Shown here piece after piece: positions 42,865-52,409 of a stretch of DNA of 64,000 bases. Origin of the DNA: an uncultured Flavobacteriaceae bacterium (GTDB taxonomy: Bacteria > Bacteroidota > Bacteroidia > Flavobacteriales > Flavobacteriaceae). The stretch's first letter is position 1, and every line of letters begins with the position of its first letter. A program made the position numbers and the translations under genes. The stretch spans positions 218,576 to 282,575 of the forward strand of contig CANNAC010000004.1 in the NCBI GenBank assembly GCA_947502495.1. The letters run 5' to 3'. The notes below the pieces were generated by a model. That model was not told where the DNA came from, did not search any database, and saw only the letters and a program-made list of their open reading frames with translations.

Positions 42865-44121
42865 ATGAAAAAAATAATCACAGTATTTCTAATCCTTTTA
42901 TTTACACAAGCTTATGCTTCTTACATCCTCATTCCTATGGATGCAGAGACGCAAAAAAACCATTTAAAGGCCTACGGAATTACCTATTGGACTTTAGAAA
43001 AACAGCTTAAAGTAAAATGGCTACTTAATTATCGCGGTGGGGCTTTTCTTTTACCTGATAGTCAAGAAATTCAGCGGGAATGTCAAATACGAGGCGTTTC
43101 TTTCGAAATCTTATCTAACGCTAAAGCGGAAGGTATTCTCGAAGAAATTAGTAGTCCGAGTAAAAACATGGAAGCAATCGTTTTAGAAAAAGCACCAAAA
43201 ATTGCGGTGTATAGTCCGAAAGGAAAATTGCCTTGGGACGATGCAGTAACTATGGTTTTGAGTTATGCTGAAATTCCGTATGAAACCATTTATGATGAAG
43301 AAGTTTTAGGAGATGCACTTTTGTTATATGACTGGTTGCATTTACATCATGAAGATTTTACAGGGCAATACGGGAAATTTTATCGCGCATATAAAACAGC
43401 CGCTTGGTATATTGAAGAAAAAAAGGAAGCAGAAGCATTAGCGACCAAGCTTGGTTATGATAAAGTTTCACAAGAAAAATTAGCCGTTTCCTTAAAAATA
43501 AGAGACTACGTCATTGGTGGCGGATTCATGTTTGCCATGTGTAGCGCAACAGATAGTTTTGATATAGCACTTTCTGCGCAAGGATTAGATATTTGCGAAC
43601 CTATGTTTGATGGCGATGGTAGTGACGCCAATTATCAAAACAAAATTGACTTCAGTAAAACCTTTGCATTCAAGGATTATACCTTAGAGCAAAGTCCGAA
43701 TGTGTATGAGTTTTCTAGTATAGATATGACGCAAAAACGGAAAATAGCTAAAACAGTAGATTATTTTACGCTTATGGATTACTCTGCAAAATGGGATCCA
43801 ATTCCAAGTATGCTATGCCAAAATCATACGGCATTAGTGAAAGGTTTTATGGGGCAAACCACGTCTTTCACACGCGAGGAAATCAAAAGTAACGTTTTGG
43901 TGATGGGAGAAAATAAAACCAATGGTGAAGCTAAATACATTCATGGTATAAAAGGAAAAGGTTTTTTCACCTTTTATGGAGGCCATGATCCAGAAGATTA
44001 TACCCATCGCGTTGGAGATCCTAAAACCGAATTAGACTTACATCCAACTTCACCAGGTTATCGACTTATTTTAAACAATGTGTTATTTCCTGCTGCTAAA
44101 AAGAAGAAGCAGAAAACCTAG
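42865..44121 (+). CDS. exported glutamine-amidotransferase-like protein (often mislabelled asparagine synthetase B)
   Basis: A 418-aa protein with signal peptide MKKIITVFLILLFTQAYAS. No asparagine-synthetase domains are visible: there is no N-terminal Cys nucleophile of class II amidotransferases and no PP-loop. A central segment (RDYVIGGGFMFAMCSATDSF) resembles a class I amidotransferase nucleophile elbow with Cys near residue 226, and the region KGFFTFYGGHDPEDY near the end has the His expected for such a fold. It is likely a periplasmic hydrolase-fold protein. From memory this family is widespread in Bacteroidota under the AsnB label. Confidence 0.7.
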   Translation: MKKIITVFLILLFTQAYASYILIPMDAETQKNHLKAYGITYWTLEKQLKVKWLLNYRGGAFLLPDSQEIQRECQIRGVSFEILSNAKAEGILEEISSPSKNMEAIVLEKAPKIAVYSPKGKLPWDDAVTMVLSYAEIPYETIYDEEVLGDALLLYDWLHLHHEDFTGQYGKFYRAYKTAAWYIEEKKEAEALATKLGYDKVSQEKLAVSLKIRDYVIGGGFMFAMCSATDSFDIALSAQGLDICEPMFDGDGSDANYQNKIDFSKTFAFKDYTLEQSPNVYEFSSIDMTQKRKIAKTVDYFTLMDYSAKWDPIPSMLCQNHTALVKGFMGQTTSFTREEIKSNVLVMGENKTNGEAKYIHGIKGKGFFTFYGGHDPEDYTHRVGDPKTELDLHPTSPGYRLILNNVLFPAAKKKKQKT

Positions 44122-44122
44122 T

Positions 44123-45823
44123 ATGAGATATTTTTTTCTTTGTATTTCATTGCTTATGTTTCAATTGTCCTTTTCTCAAAAGGATGAAATTGTAGATTTT
44201 GGCCAAAATTTAATTAACCAAAATAAATTAGATCAAGCAATAACCTATTATGCGAAACGCATAGTAGAACCTAGTAATGAGGAACAGAAAATTCACTTGC
44301 TTTTAGGACTTGCAGAAGTTTATAAGTTAAAACTAGATTATGATACCGCTAGTGATTATTATATTAAGGCTTTTGAGAGCATTAAAAATATTAAGAATAA
44401 GCAGTTAGCGTTTTTATACCATGTAAGAATGGCAGAGTTTTTTAGGAAGAGAACAATGCTAGTCGAATCTGCAGCTCAGCTGGATAAAGCAGCACTTATT
44501 TTAAAGGGCAATAAAGTGGAAGATCTTTATTTAGCTAAATATTACAATCGGAAAGCAGCACTTTTTACAGAGTTTTATCATATACAAGATTCCACACTTT
44601 TTTATGCCAATAAATCACTGGATTTATCCAAAAAGATAAAGGACAAAGATAATGTGTTTTATTCTTTACTTGAGATTGCAGGTGTTTATGAACGTAAAAA
44701 AGAATATAAAACGGCAATACGCTATTTAGAAGAAATTATTGATTTTGCAAAAAACAATAATATGGAGCAACAGGAAGCGGATGCTTACATAAGTTATATC
44801 ATGGCTTTAGCAAGAAGCAACCAATTAGAAAAAGCATTGAAAACAGCTTTATATGCAGCTGATTTCTCTAAAAATAAAAACTTATTATACAATGAAATAA
44901 TCTTTAATGAGAATATTCAAAACTTGTATTTTAGATTGAACAATACAGAAAAGGCATACGAATATTTAAAATACAGATTAGAACTTACTACTAAGTATGA
45001 TGAAATACAAAAGGAGGAATTGCTATTAAACGTAGAAGCCCAATACAAACTAGCAGAAAAAGAAAATCAAATTACCATTAATAAGCTGGAGATTATTAAT
45101 CAAAAGAAAGAATTAGCCTCGAATAGAATAAACTTATACATTGTTCTATCCTTATTTGTATTTGCTATATCTATAGCTTTGTTAATTGCCTATTTTCTTA
45201 AAAAGACAAGAAATAATAATAAAAAACTGCAATCTTTATCTCAAGAAAACCAATTCTTATTAAGTGAAGCGAATCACCGCATTAATAATAATTTACAATT
45301 GGTAGTTATCCTAATTTCAAATCAGCTTAAAAAAACTTCCGAAGAAGAAGGGATGCAACTAAAAAACATCTTAACAAAAGTAGAAGCTATTTCTACTTTA
45401 CATAAACATTTGTATAAAAATGAAGATAAGAAGAAGGTGGATATTGGTAGTTATTTAAATGATGTAAAGGTTAGTTTTTTTGATGTCTTTCAAGAAAATG
45501 ATATTCAAACCAATTTTAAAGTCCCTTTCATTGAAATGCCAACAGATCTAGCAATGTACCTTGGGTTGTTGCTTACCGAATTATTAATAAATTCCATAAA
45601 ATATGCGTTTAACAAACAAGATAATAAAGCCATTCATTTTGAATTAAAATATACCAATGGTGTCTTGTTTTTTGATTATGCAGATAATGGAAACGATAAT
45701 TTCAATAAAACAATTAAACCTAAACTGATAGATAAAATCTGTCGTCAATTAGAAATGAATTATAAAATTAGTACAGAAAATGGATTTTCATTTTCTATCG
45801 TAAAAAAAATCAATAATGATTAA
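44123..45823 (+). CDS. TPR-containing sensor histidine kinase (HisKA_2 type)
   Basis: A 566-aa protein with signal peptide MRYFFLCISLLMFQLSFSQ, a periplasmic TPR array (residues ~20-330, e.g. TASDYYIKAFESIKNIK), a transmembrane helix around residues 345-365 (LYIVLSLFVFAISIALLIAYF) and a HisKA_2 kinase (phosphoacceptor His in LSEANHRINNNLQLV). The ATPase part includes LLLTELLINSIKYAF and DYADNGND. It begins 1 bp after the AsnB-like gene and overlaps its response regulator gene by 8 nt. It signals to the LytTR regulator downstream. Confidence 0.9.
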   Translation: MRYFFLCISLLMFQLSFSQKDEIVDFGQNLINQNKLDQAITYYAKRIVEPSNEEQKIHLLLGLAEVYKLKLDYDTASDYYIKAFESIKNIKNKQLAFLYHVRMAEFFRKRTMLVESAAQLDKAALILKGNKVEDLYLAKYYNRKAALFTEFYHIQDSTLFYANKSLDLSKKIKDKDNVFYSLLEIAGVYERKKEYKTAIRYLEEIIDFAKNNNMEQQEADAYISYIMALARSNQLEKALKTALYAADFSKNKNLLYNEIIFNENIQNLYFRLNNTEKAYEYLKYRLELTTKYDEIQKEELLLNVEAQYKLAEKENQITINKLEIINQKKELASNRINLYIVLSLFVFAISIALLIAYFLKKTRNNNKKLQSLSQENQFLLSEANHRINNNLQLVVILISNQLKKTSEEEGMQLKNILTKVEAISTLHKHLYKNEDKKKVDIGSYLNDVKVSFFDVFQENDIQTNFKVPFIEMPTDLAMYLGLLLTELLINSIKYAFNKQDNKAIHFELKYTNGVLFFDYADNGNDNFNKTIKPKLIDKICRQLEMNYKISTENGFSFSIVKKINND

Positions 45824-46484
45824 GCTACAAAAAACTAAAATTCTTATTGTAGAAGATGATGTTATTATTGCAGAATATATAGAAGAACTGCTACAAGAAG
45901 AAGACTTTTCTAATATTAAAATTGCAAATACCAAAGAAGTAGCTATAACCGAGATGGCTTCTTTTTTACCAGATATTATTTTAATGGACATTAATTTAAA
46001 AGGTGTCCATTCGGGAATAGAATTAGCGAAAGTGAAGAATAGTAACGCAACCATTATTTTTATTACAGGACAGCACGATTTGGCCTTAATGGAGGATGCT
46101 TTAAAAACAAATCCGGATGCCTATTTAACCAAACCTTTAAAAAGAGTAGATTTACTGGCTTCTATAAATTTGGCCATGTATAAAAAGCAAGCACAAATGT
46201 TTCAGTTTAAAGATGGTTATGATATTATTAGTTTAGATTTTAATGATATTAAGTACTTTATTGCCGAAGGTAACTATGTAAATATTCAAACCATTTCAAA
46301 AAAATATACCATTAGAAAATCATTAAACACCATTGCAGAAGAATTACCTTCCGAAATTTTTAAACAAACACATCGATCTTATATCGTAAACACCAAAAAA
46401 ATACAACGTGTTTCAACTAATTCGGTGTTTATAAATGGTATAGAAATTCCTCTATCGAGAACCTACGCAAAACAGTTTAAGTAG
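45816..46484 (+). CDS. LytTR-family response regulator
   Basis: A 222-aa protein with a receiver domain (acidic pocket EDD, phosphoacceptor Asp58 in LMDINLKG, TGQHD, TKPLKRVDL) and a LytTR domain (residues ~130-222: YFIAEGNYVNIQTISKKY, FKQTHRSYIVNT, ending IPLSRTYAKQFK). It overlaps the kinase gene by 8 nt. A damaged copy of its C-terminal half lies at 52041-52306, in front of the second LamG gene, together with similar downstream DNA. Confidence 0.93.
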   Translation: MIKLQKTKILIVEDDVIIAEYIEELLQEEDFSNIKIANTKEVAITEMASFLPDIILMDINLKGVHSGIELAKVKNSNATIIFITGQHDLALMEDALKTNPDAYLTKPLKRVDLLASINLAMYKKQAQMFQFKDGYDIISLDFNDIKYFIAEGNYVNIQTISKKYTIRKSLNTIAEELPSEIFKQTHRSYIVNTKKIQRVSTNSVFINGIEIPLSRTYAKQFK

Positions 46485-46579
46485 CCATTTACATACAAAA
46501 TATTGCGTTTCAACCCTTGTTATCTGTATTTTATGGAATAAAAGTTAATTTTAATCCGTGTTAAATTATTACAGTCTTA

Positions 46580-48097
46580 ATGAAACAAAAATATTTTATT
46601 CTTTCTATAATTGCTGCATTAATCTCAGCTTATGCATATACAACGCTAAATATATTTTTAGTTTGTATGTCTTGGGTGCCATTTATCTACAATATAGTAT
46701 CTCTAAAAAGTAAAAAACAAATATGCTTAAATGGTTTTCTGTTTGGTTTTATTTACGGATTATGTCTCTTTAATTGGACTCAAGTTGCTTTAAAAGATTA
46801 TTCTACTTTAAATTCTTATAGATATTTAGTTACAATTTTACTATCTGTATTTTATGGTATTATTTATACGGTTTTTGCAATAGTTTTAAGCAAATTAAAT
46901 AATGGAAAACACAAAAAAAACTATTTAATTTTTATCAATAATATTGCTGTTGCAGCTGTTTTTGTACTTATTGAATCTGTTTTGTCCCATGTATATCATG
47001 GGATTCCTTTTTTAAATTTAAGAATTGGTTTTGTACTCGGAAAAAACTTGTATTTATCGCAATTAGCATCTATTGGAGGCGTGTCAATACTTACATTTAT
47101 AATAATTATTACCAATGTATTTATAGCTAATTTTATAAAGTCTAAGCAGAAAATTAACGTAATAGTAGCCATTTTTGTACCTGTTTTTAGTATGGCAGTA
47201 GGATTTATTATGTTTTCTACTTATGAAACGCAACGTGCCAATGTAGTAAAAGTGAGCGTTGTTTCTGGAAACATTGATCCAAAAGTAAGTTGGACTGAAT
47301 CGACTGGTAATACATTGGCTTCAAATTATTTTTCAGTTTGTAAGGAAGCTACTAAAAATAATCCGGATTTTGTAGTTTGGCCAGAATCTGTTTTTCCATG
47401 GGTTTATAATGAGAATGATGATTTAATCAAGGAATTATTAAAAATTAATAACAAGCCAAATTTCAATACCATTCATGCTTTTGGTTTAAATTCAAAAATT
47501 AATAATTCAAAAGACGACATAGCAAACTCTGTTTTACTTATCAACAATAAAAACCAAAAAATTGGTACTTACTATAAAAATATTTTATTAGAATGTTTTG
47601 AAAAACCACTTTTTAATACGTTTCAAATCCCATTTGCTTATAGTGAAAAATATACATATGCAAAAGTAGGTCAACCAAAGCCATTAGATACAGATTTAGG
47701 CAAAGTAGGAATGTTAATTTGCAACGAATCTATAGAAGAAAATTTTGTTAATAAACAAGTAAAAAATGGCGCTAATTTCTTTTTTGTAGTCGCAAACGAT
47801 GGTTGGTTTAAGGACACTTACATTAGTTTACACCATTTTTATATAGCACGTATTCTTGCAGCAGAAACTAGAAAAGATTTTGCAATAAGTAGTAACTGTG
47901 GTTTAAGTGGGTTTATTAACTCTTCAGGAGAAATATTGGCAATGGAAAAATCGAACAAGCCACTAACAATATCACAAAAAATATATAAAAATAAAGAAGA
48001 AACTATATATACAAAAATGCCTTTTTTATTTAGTTCGCTCTTAATTCTAATTATTGCAACAAGTCTAATTTTAAAATTTAAATTAAAAAAATCATGA
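46580..48097 (+). CDS. apolipoprotein N-acyltransferase (Lnt) paralogue
   Basis: A 505-aa protein with six or more N-terminal membrane helices, a carbon-nitrogen hydrolase domain (residues ~225-470) and a C-terminal helix. The catalytic triad of Lnt is intact: Glu269 (VVWPESVF), Lys333 (GTYYKNILL) and Cys381 (MLICNES); spacing is close to E. coli Lnt (E267, K335, C387). Lnt acylates the N-terminal Cys of lipoproteins. The sequence is divergent (CNE instead of the common CYE) and its stop overlaps the start of a T9SS LamG gene (ATGA), so it is likely a dedicated second copy with a specialised client. Confidence 0.8.
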   Translation: MKQKYFILSIIAALISAYAYTTLNIFLVCMSWVPFIYNIVSLKSKKQICLNGFLFGFIYGLCLFNWTQVALKDYSTLNSYRYLVTILLSVFYGIIYTVFAIVLSKLNNGKHKKNYLIFINNIAVAAVFVLIESVLSHVYHGIPFLNLRIGFVLGKNLYLSQLASIGGVSILTFIIIITNVFIANFIKSKQKINVIVAIFVPVFSMAVGFIMFSTYETQRANVVKVSVVSGNIDPKVSWTESTGNTLASNYFSVCKEATKNNPDFVVWPESVFPWVYNENDDLIKELLKINNKPNFNTIHAFGLNSKINNSKDDIANSVLLINNKNQKIGTYYKNILLECFEKPLFNTFQIPFAYSEKYTYAKVGQPKPLDTDLGKVGMLICNESIEENFVNKQVKNGANFFFVVANDGWFKDTYISLHHFYIARILAAETRKDFAISSNCGLSGFINSSGEILAMEKSNKPLTISQKIYKNKEETIYTKMPFLFSSLLILIIATSLILKFKLKKS

Positions 48098-51000
48098 AAC
48101 AAAAATTATTATTATTGTTATTTCTCGCAAACAGTCTTGTGTTGTTTGCGAATCCTGAATATCAACAGAATGGCTATAGATGGCGAAATGACAATGGAAA
48201 TCAAACAACTGCAACCTGGAAAGCTGCCACTAATACACCATCTATTGTAAATTTAGTTGATGAGCAATTAAGACTAAGAATTGAAGTTAAAGAAACTTCT
48301 AATGATTATGGTTCAATCTCAACAGTTCCTTTATTTTACCGTAAAAATGGAGGTAGTTGGGTTGCTGTTTCTAATAATACTAGTACCGACTTTTATTTTG
48401 TAAACAGTACTTATGTTGAAGATGGTTTTAGTACAACCCAACAAATTTCTTCAGGTAGTTACAGCCCTGGAGTATTTAAGTCTTATAGTAGCAGTTCATC
48501 TATATATTTAAATGATCTAAGTAGAACAGAAATTGAATATTGCCTAGCACCTTCAACATTATATGACAAAACTGCTACGTATGAATTTCAAATTTCTAAT
48601 TTAGATGATTACGCTATTTATCCGACTTTAAATGCAAATCCCAGTTTTTGTGAAACTGTAAAACCTACAGTGTCTAATATAACCTATATTCTTAATCATG
48701 TAGCCTCACCATTAACCGCTACAGGTACTAACTTACTTTGGTATACAACAGCGAGTGGTGGTACAGGTACTGCAACTGCACCTACACCAACAACATCTTC
48801 TGCTGGCGCTACAAGTTATTGGGTTACACAAACATTAAATGGTTGTGAAAGTTTGCGACAACCCATAATTGTATATGTAGGTGTGCCAGCTACCCATTTA
48901 AATTTTGATGGAGCTAATGACCACGTTGTTTTATCAAACAATGTAAATAACACATTAAGTGGTGGTACAGCAATAACAATTGAATATTGGTTTAAAGGTA
49001 CTAATGTGCAAAGCGCAGTTCGTTTTCAAACACATGGTGCTTATAATGATTTTATAACAGCTGGATGGGGAAGTGGGAATCCTCTATTTTTAGTTTCTAC
49101 AGATGGATATAATACTGGAGTAGAGTTAGGAGATGAATCGGTTATTGAAGACAATACATGGCACCATGTTGCATGTGTATGGGAAAAGAATGAAATTTTT
49201 GCAACCTACCTAGATGGTGTTTTACAAAATTCTCGTGTCGCAGCTAATGTAAATCTTCCTTTGTTGCCTGAAAATAGTGGGTATCTTGGTATTTTTGGAG
49301 GAACAATAGAACCATTAAATGGAAGTTTAGACGATGTTCGTATTTGGAATGTGGCTAGAACAGTAGAACAAATTAACGGTTCCAAGGATTGTGAACTACA
49401 AGGTTCAGAAACAGGTTTAGTAGCCTATTATAAATTTAATCAAGGTTTAGATCCATTAGAAAATACTACAGAAACAACACTTACAGATGCAACTTCTAAT
49501 GGAAATAATGGAACCTTAACTAATTTTGCATTATCAGGATCAACAAGTAACTGGTTAGCAGGTTCTCCTATAGCTATGCTTCCATCTGCACCAACAGTAA
49601 CAACACCTGTGGTTTATACTCAAGGAGCTACAGCTTCGCCATTAACAGCAACAACAGGAGCTAATGGTACAGGATTATTATGGTACACAACAGCAACTGG
49701 AGGAACAGATTCTACAACAGCACCAACGCCAAGTACAGCAACAGTTGGTTCTACATCATACTGGGTTGCAAGTACTAACGCAAATGGTTGTGAAAGTGAA
49801 AGTGAACGAACAGAAATTGTGGTTACAGTAGATGCTCCACTTCCTGCTACCCATTTAAATTTTGATGGTGTGGATGATTTTATTGATTGTGGTAATATAT
49901 TGCCAGAGTCATACACAAAAGAGGCATGGATTTCTATAAATGCAATTAATAGCACAAGTAATATAATTTCAGGCTCAGATAATTTTGGACAAAATGCTTT
50001 TTGGGTACCAAATGGAGTGTTATCTGCTGGTCATAATGGTATCTGGAATGCTGTAGAAGATTCAAATGTATTATCAGTAAATACTTGGTATCATGTAGCA
50101 GTTAGTTATGATTACGCCACTCAAACCTTAAAATTATATAAAGACGGAATTTTAATAGATTCAAATACTAATGTTTCGGCTCCAATTAATGGTAATGATA
50201 TTCATATAGGATCTTTTAATGATGCAGGTAACTTATTTAATGGATCTATTGATGAAGTTCGTATTTGGAATGTCGCAAGAACAGCAGAACAAATTAATGG
50301 CTCTAAAAATTGTGAATTACAAGCTTCTCAGTTAGGATTAGTCGCTTATTATAATCTTAATCAAGGTATAGATTCAGGAAATAATACATCAGAAACTACA
50401 GCTATAGATGCAACTGGTACAAATAACGGGACATTAACTAATTTTTTATTAACAGGAGCAACATCAAACTGGTTAGCTGGTTCTCCAGTAGCAACAGGAT
50501 CAATAATGCCTTCTGAAGCAACGGTTTCAACACCAGTAGCTTATAATCAAGGAGATAATGCGTCACCATTAACAGCTACTACAGGTACAAACGGTACAGG
50601 TTTATTATGGTACACAACAGAAACTGGAAGTATAGGCTCTACAACAACGCCAACACCAGACACTTCAACTTTAGGTTCTACATCATATTGGGTATCAAGT
50701 ACAAATGCAAATGGATGTGAGAGTGAAAGGACGGAAATTATGGTGGAAGTGAATGCAATAATTCCTGCAACACATCTAAATTTTGATGGCGTTGATGATA
50801 AAGTTGTATTACCAAACGAATCGAATTTTGATTTCACAGCAACATTTTCAATAGAATGTTGGATAAAAGTGAATTCTTTTACACAAGAATGGCAAACAGT
50901 AATTTCTAAAGGAAATGAAGGACCAAGAATCCATAGATACGGATTTTCAAACTTTATTGCATTTGGTACAGGACCAGAAAATGATTTAGCCTCAACCATC

Positions 51001-51960
51001 GCAGTCAATGATGGGAATTGGCATCATATTGCTGCAACTTGTGATAATGGTGTTAAAAGTTTATATGTAGATGGAATTTTTCAAGGAACACAAACGGTTA
51101 GTACTCCAATAGTAACAAATAATGATCCAGTATTAATAGGAAGCCAATCCGACTTCTATAGTCCAGTTAGAGCATTTCATGGGGATATTGAAGAGGTACG
51201 CTTTTGGGATGTTGCAAGAACAGAATTGGAAGTTAATAATTCTAAAAATTGCGAATTATTAGGTAATGAAACCGGTTTAGTAGCCTATTATAAATTTAAT
51301 CAAGGAAATGACGCAGCTGATAATACATCGGAAACAAGTTTATTAGATGCAACTTCAAATGGAAATAATGGAACGTTAACTAATTTTGATTTAATAGGAG
51401 CAACATCAAACTGGTTCGCTGGTTCTCCAGTAACAACAGGATCAATAATTCCTTCTGCACCAACAGTTACAACACCAGTAACCTATACGGAAGGTGATAC
51501 GGCAAGTCCATTAACAGCAACAACAGGAGCTTATGGAACCGGTTTATTATGGTATGCTACAGAAACTGGAGCAACTGGCGATGTTAATGCGCCAACACCA
51601 GATACCGCAACAATTGGTGCTACAAGCTATTGGGTAGCTAGTACAAATGAAAATGGTTGTGAGAGTGAGCGTTCGGAAATTGTTGTAAATGTAGAAGAAA
51701 CATTAGGTGTTTCTAATAATATAATACTAAATACAATACGTGTATATCCTAATCCAACAAACGGAATACTTACTATTTCAAATGCTTTAGGTAATACAAT
51801 GCATGTAATTGTTTATGATATGAACGGAAGAGTATTGTATAATGAAAATTATAACAAAGAAACAAACACATTAGATGTATCTCATTTTAGTAACGGAATA
51901 TATTTATTGAAAATTAAAACAGAATTCGGAGAAATTTCGAAAAGAATTATTAAAAATTAA
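48094..51960 (+). CDS. giant surface protein with LamG and Ig-like repeats and T9SS type A tail
   Basis: A 1288-aa protein with signal peptide MKQKLLLLLFLANSLVLFAN. After an N-terminal region unlike the rest (to about residue 190) come an Ig-like repeat and then three [LamG, Ig-like] units: LamG at ~265-485, 583-800 and 888-1110. Each Ig-like repeat has the pattern SPLTAT...LLWY.T...G...TPT...GATSYWV...NGCESER. The last ~80 residues form a T9SS sorting domain (RVYPNPTNGILTIS ... GIYLLKIKTEFG). It should bind carbohydrate or matrix at the cell surface. It is translationally coupled to the Lnt paralogue. Confidence 0.88.
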   Translation: MKQKLLLLLFLANSLVLFANPEYQQNGYRWRNDNGNQTTATWKAATNTPSIVNLVDEQLRLRIEVKETSNDYGSISTVPLFYRKNGGSWVAVSNNTSTDFYFVNSTYVEDGFSTTQQISSGSYSPGVFKSYSSSSSIYLNDLSRTEIEYCLAPSTLYDKTATYEFQISNLDDYAIYPTLNANPSFCETVKPTVSNITYILNHVASPLTATGTNLLWYTTASGGTGTATAPTPTTSSAGATSYWVTQTLNGCESLRQPIIVYVGVPATHLNFDGANDHVVLSNNVNNTLSGGTAITIEYWFKGTNVQSAVRFQTHGAYNDFITAGWGSGNPLFLVSTDGYNTGVELGDESVIEDNTWHHVACVWEKNEIFATYLDGVLQNSRVAANVNLPLLPENSGYLGIFGGTIEPLNGSLDDVRIWNVARTVEQINGSKDCELQGSETGLVAYYKFNQGLDPLENTTETTLTDATSNGNNGTLTNFALSGSTSNWLAGSPIAMLPSAPTVTTPVVYTQGATASPLTATTGANGTGLLWYTTATGGTDSTTAPTPSTATVGSTSYWVASTNANGCESESERTEIVVTVDAPLPATHLNFDGVDDFIDCGNILPESYTKEAWISINAINSTSNIISGSDNFGQNAFWVPNGVLSAGHNGIWNAVEDSNVLSVNTWYHVAVSYDYATQTLKLYKDGILIDSNTNVSAPINGNDIHIGSFNDAGNLFNGSIDEVRIWNVARTAEQINGSKNCELQASQLGLVAYYNLNQGIDSGNNTSETTAIDATGTNNGTLTNFLLTGATSNWLAGSPVATGSIMPSEATVSTPVAYNQGDNASPLTATTGTNGTGLLWYTTETGSIGSTTTPTPDTSTLGSTSYWVSSTNANGCESERTEIMVEVNAIIPATHLNFDGVDDKVVLPNESNFDFTATFSIECWIKVNSFTQEWQTVISKGNEGPRIHRYGFSNFIAFGTGPENDLASTIAVNDGNWHHIAATCDNGVKSLYVDGIFQGTQTVSTPIVTNNDPVLIGSQSDFYSPVRAFHGDIEEVRFWDVARTELEVNNSKNCELLGNETGLVAYYKFNQGNDAADNTSETSLLDATSNGNNGTLTNFDLIGATSNWFAGSPVTTGSIIPSAPTVTTPVTYTEGDTASPLTATTGAYGTGLLWYATETGATGDVNAPTPDTATIGATSYWVASTNENGCESERSEIVVNVEETLGVSNNIILNTIRVYPNPTNGILTISNALGNTMHVIVYDMNGRVLYNENYNKETNTLDVSHFSNGIYLLKIKTEFGEISKRIIKN
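50302..50414 (+). repeat. 113-bp block identical to 53919-54031
   Basis: Inside the LamG/Ig region of the 1288-aa protein. By eye it is identical base for base to the second LamG gene, encoding CELQASQLGLVAYYNLNQGI and what follows. Flanking sequence is clearly less alike, as expected for gene conversion. Confidence 0.75.
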
Positions 51961-52008
51961 GTGCAACATAAATCTATATGGAGGGTCGCAGGAATGCGAC
52001 CCTTTTTT
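51412..52008 (+). repeat. 597-bp direct repeat, copy A (end of first LamG gene plus terminator)
   Basis: Aligns without gaps to 54087-54683. By eye about 12 substitutions were counted, including silent and amino-acid-changing ones. It covers the last Ig repeat, the T9SS tail and the terminator. Confidence 0.85.
51983..52008 (+). terminator. terminator of the first LamG gene
   Basis: A perfect 8-bp GGGTCGCA/TGCGACCC stem with a GGAA loop and six T, 22 bp after the stop codon. Confidence 0.92.
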
Positions 52009-52040
52009 GTGCTTAAAAAAGGGATAATAATAAATCCTAA

Positions 52041-52306
52041 ATTTAGATGTTTGGCAGGATATTTATCTGTGTAAGCATATGGTGGCAGATGGAAATTATA
52101 TCAACATTCAAAATATCACAAAGAAGTATACCCCTAGGTAATCGTTAAATACGATAGCAGCACAATTACCAATAGATATATTTAAACAAACACATCGTTC
52201 TTATCTTGTTAATATAACGAAAGTACATCGTATTAATGCAAACTCAGTATTTATAAACGGTGTAGAAATCCCTCTATCTAGAACCTACGCAAAACAATTT
52301 AAGTAG
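52041..52306 (+). pseudogene. broken copy of LytTR response regulator (C-terminal half)
   Basis: The frame ending at the TAG 52304-52306 translates as GNYINIQNITKKYTPR, then stop (TAA, 52139-52141), then SLNTIAAQLPIDIFKQTHRS and onwards to IPLSRTYAKQFK. It corresponds to the last ~80 residues of the intact regulator at 45816-46484. The receiver domain is missing, and the lost codon is TAA where the intact gene has AAA. The following ~90 bp (52307-52400) also match the DNA after the intact gene (46485-46570). Confidence 0.85.
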
Positions 52307-52409
52307 TCATTTATATACAAAATATTGCATTTCAACCCTTGTTATTTGTATTTCATAGGATAAAAAGTTAGTTTTAGCGTCCTTAATTAAACTAACAAAT
52401 TTATAATTT

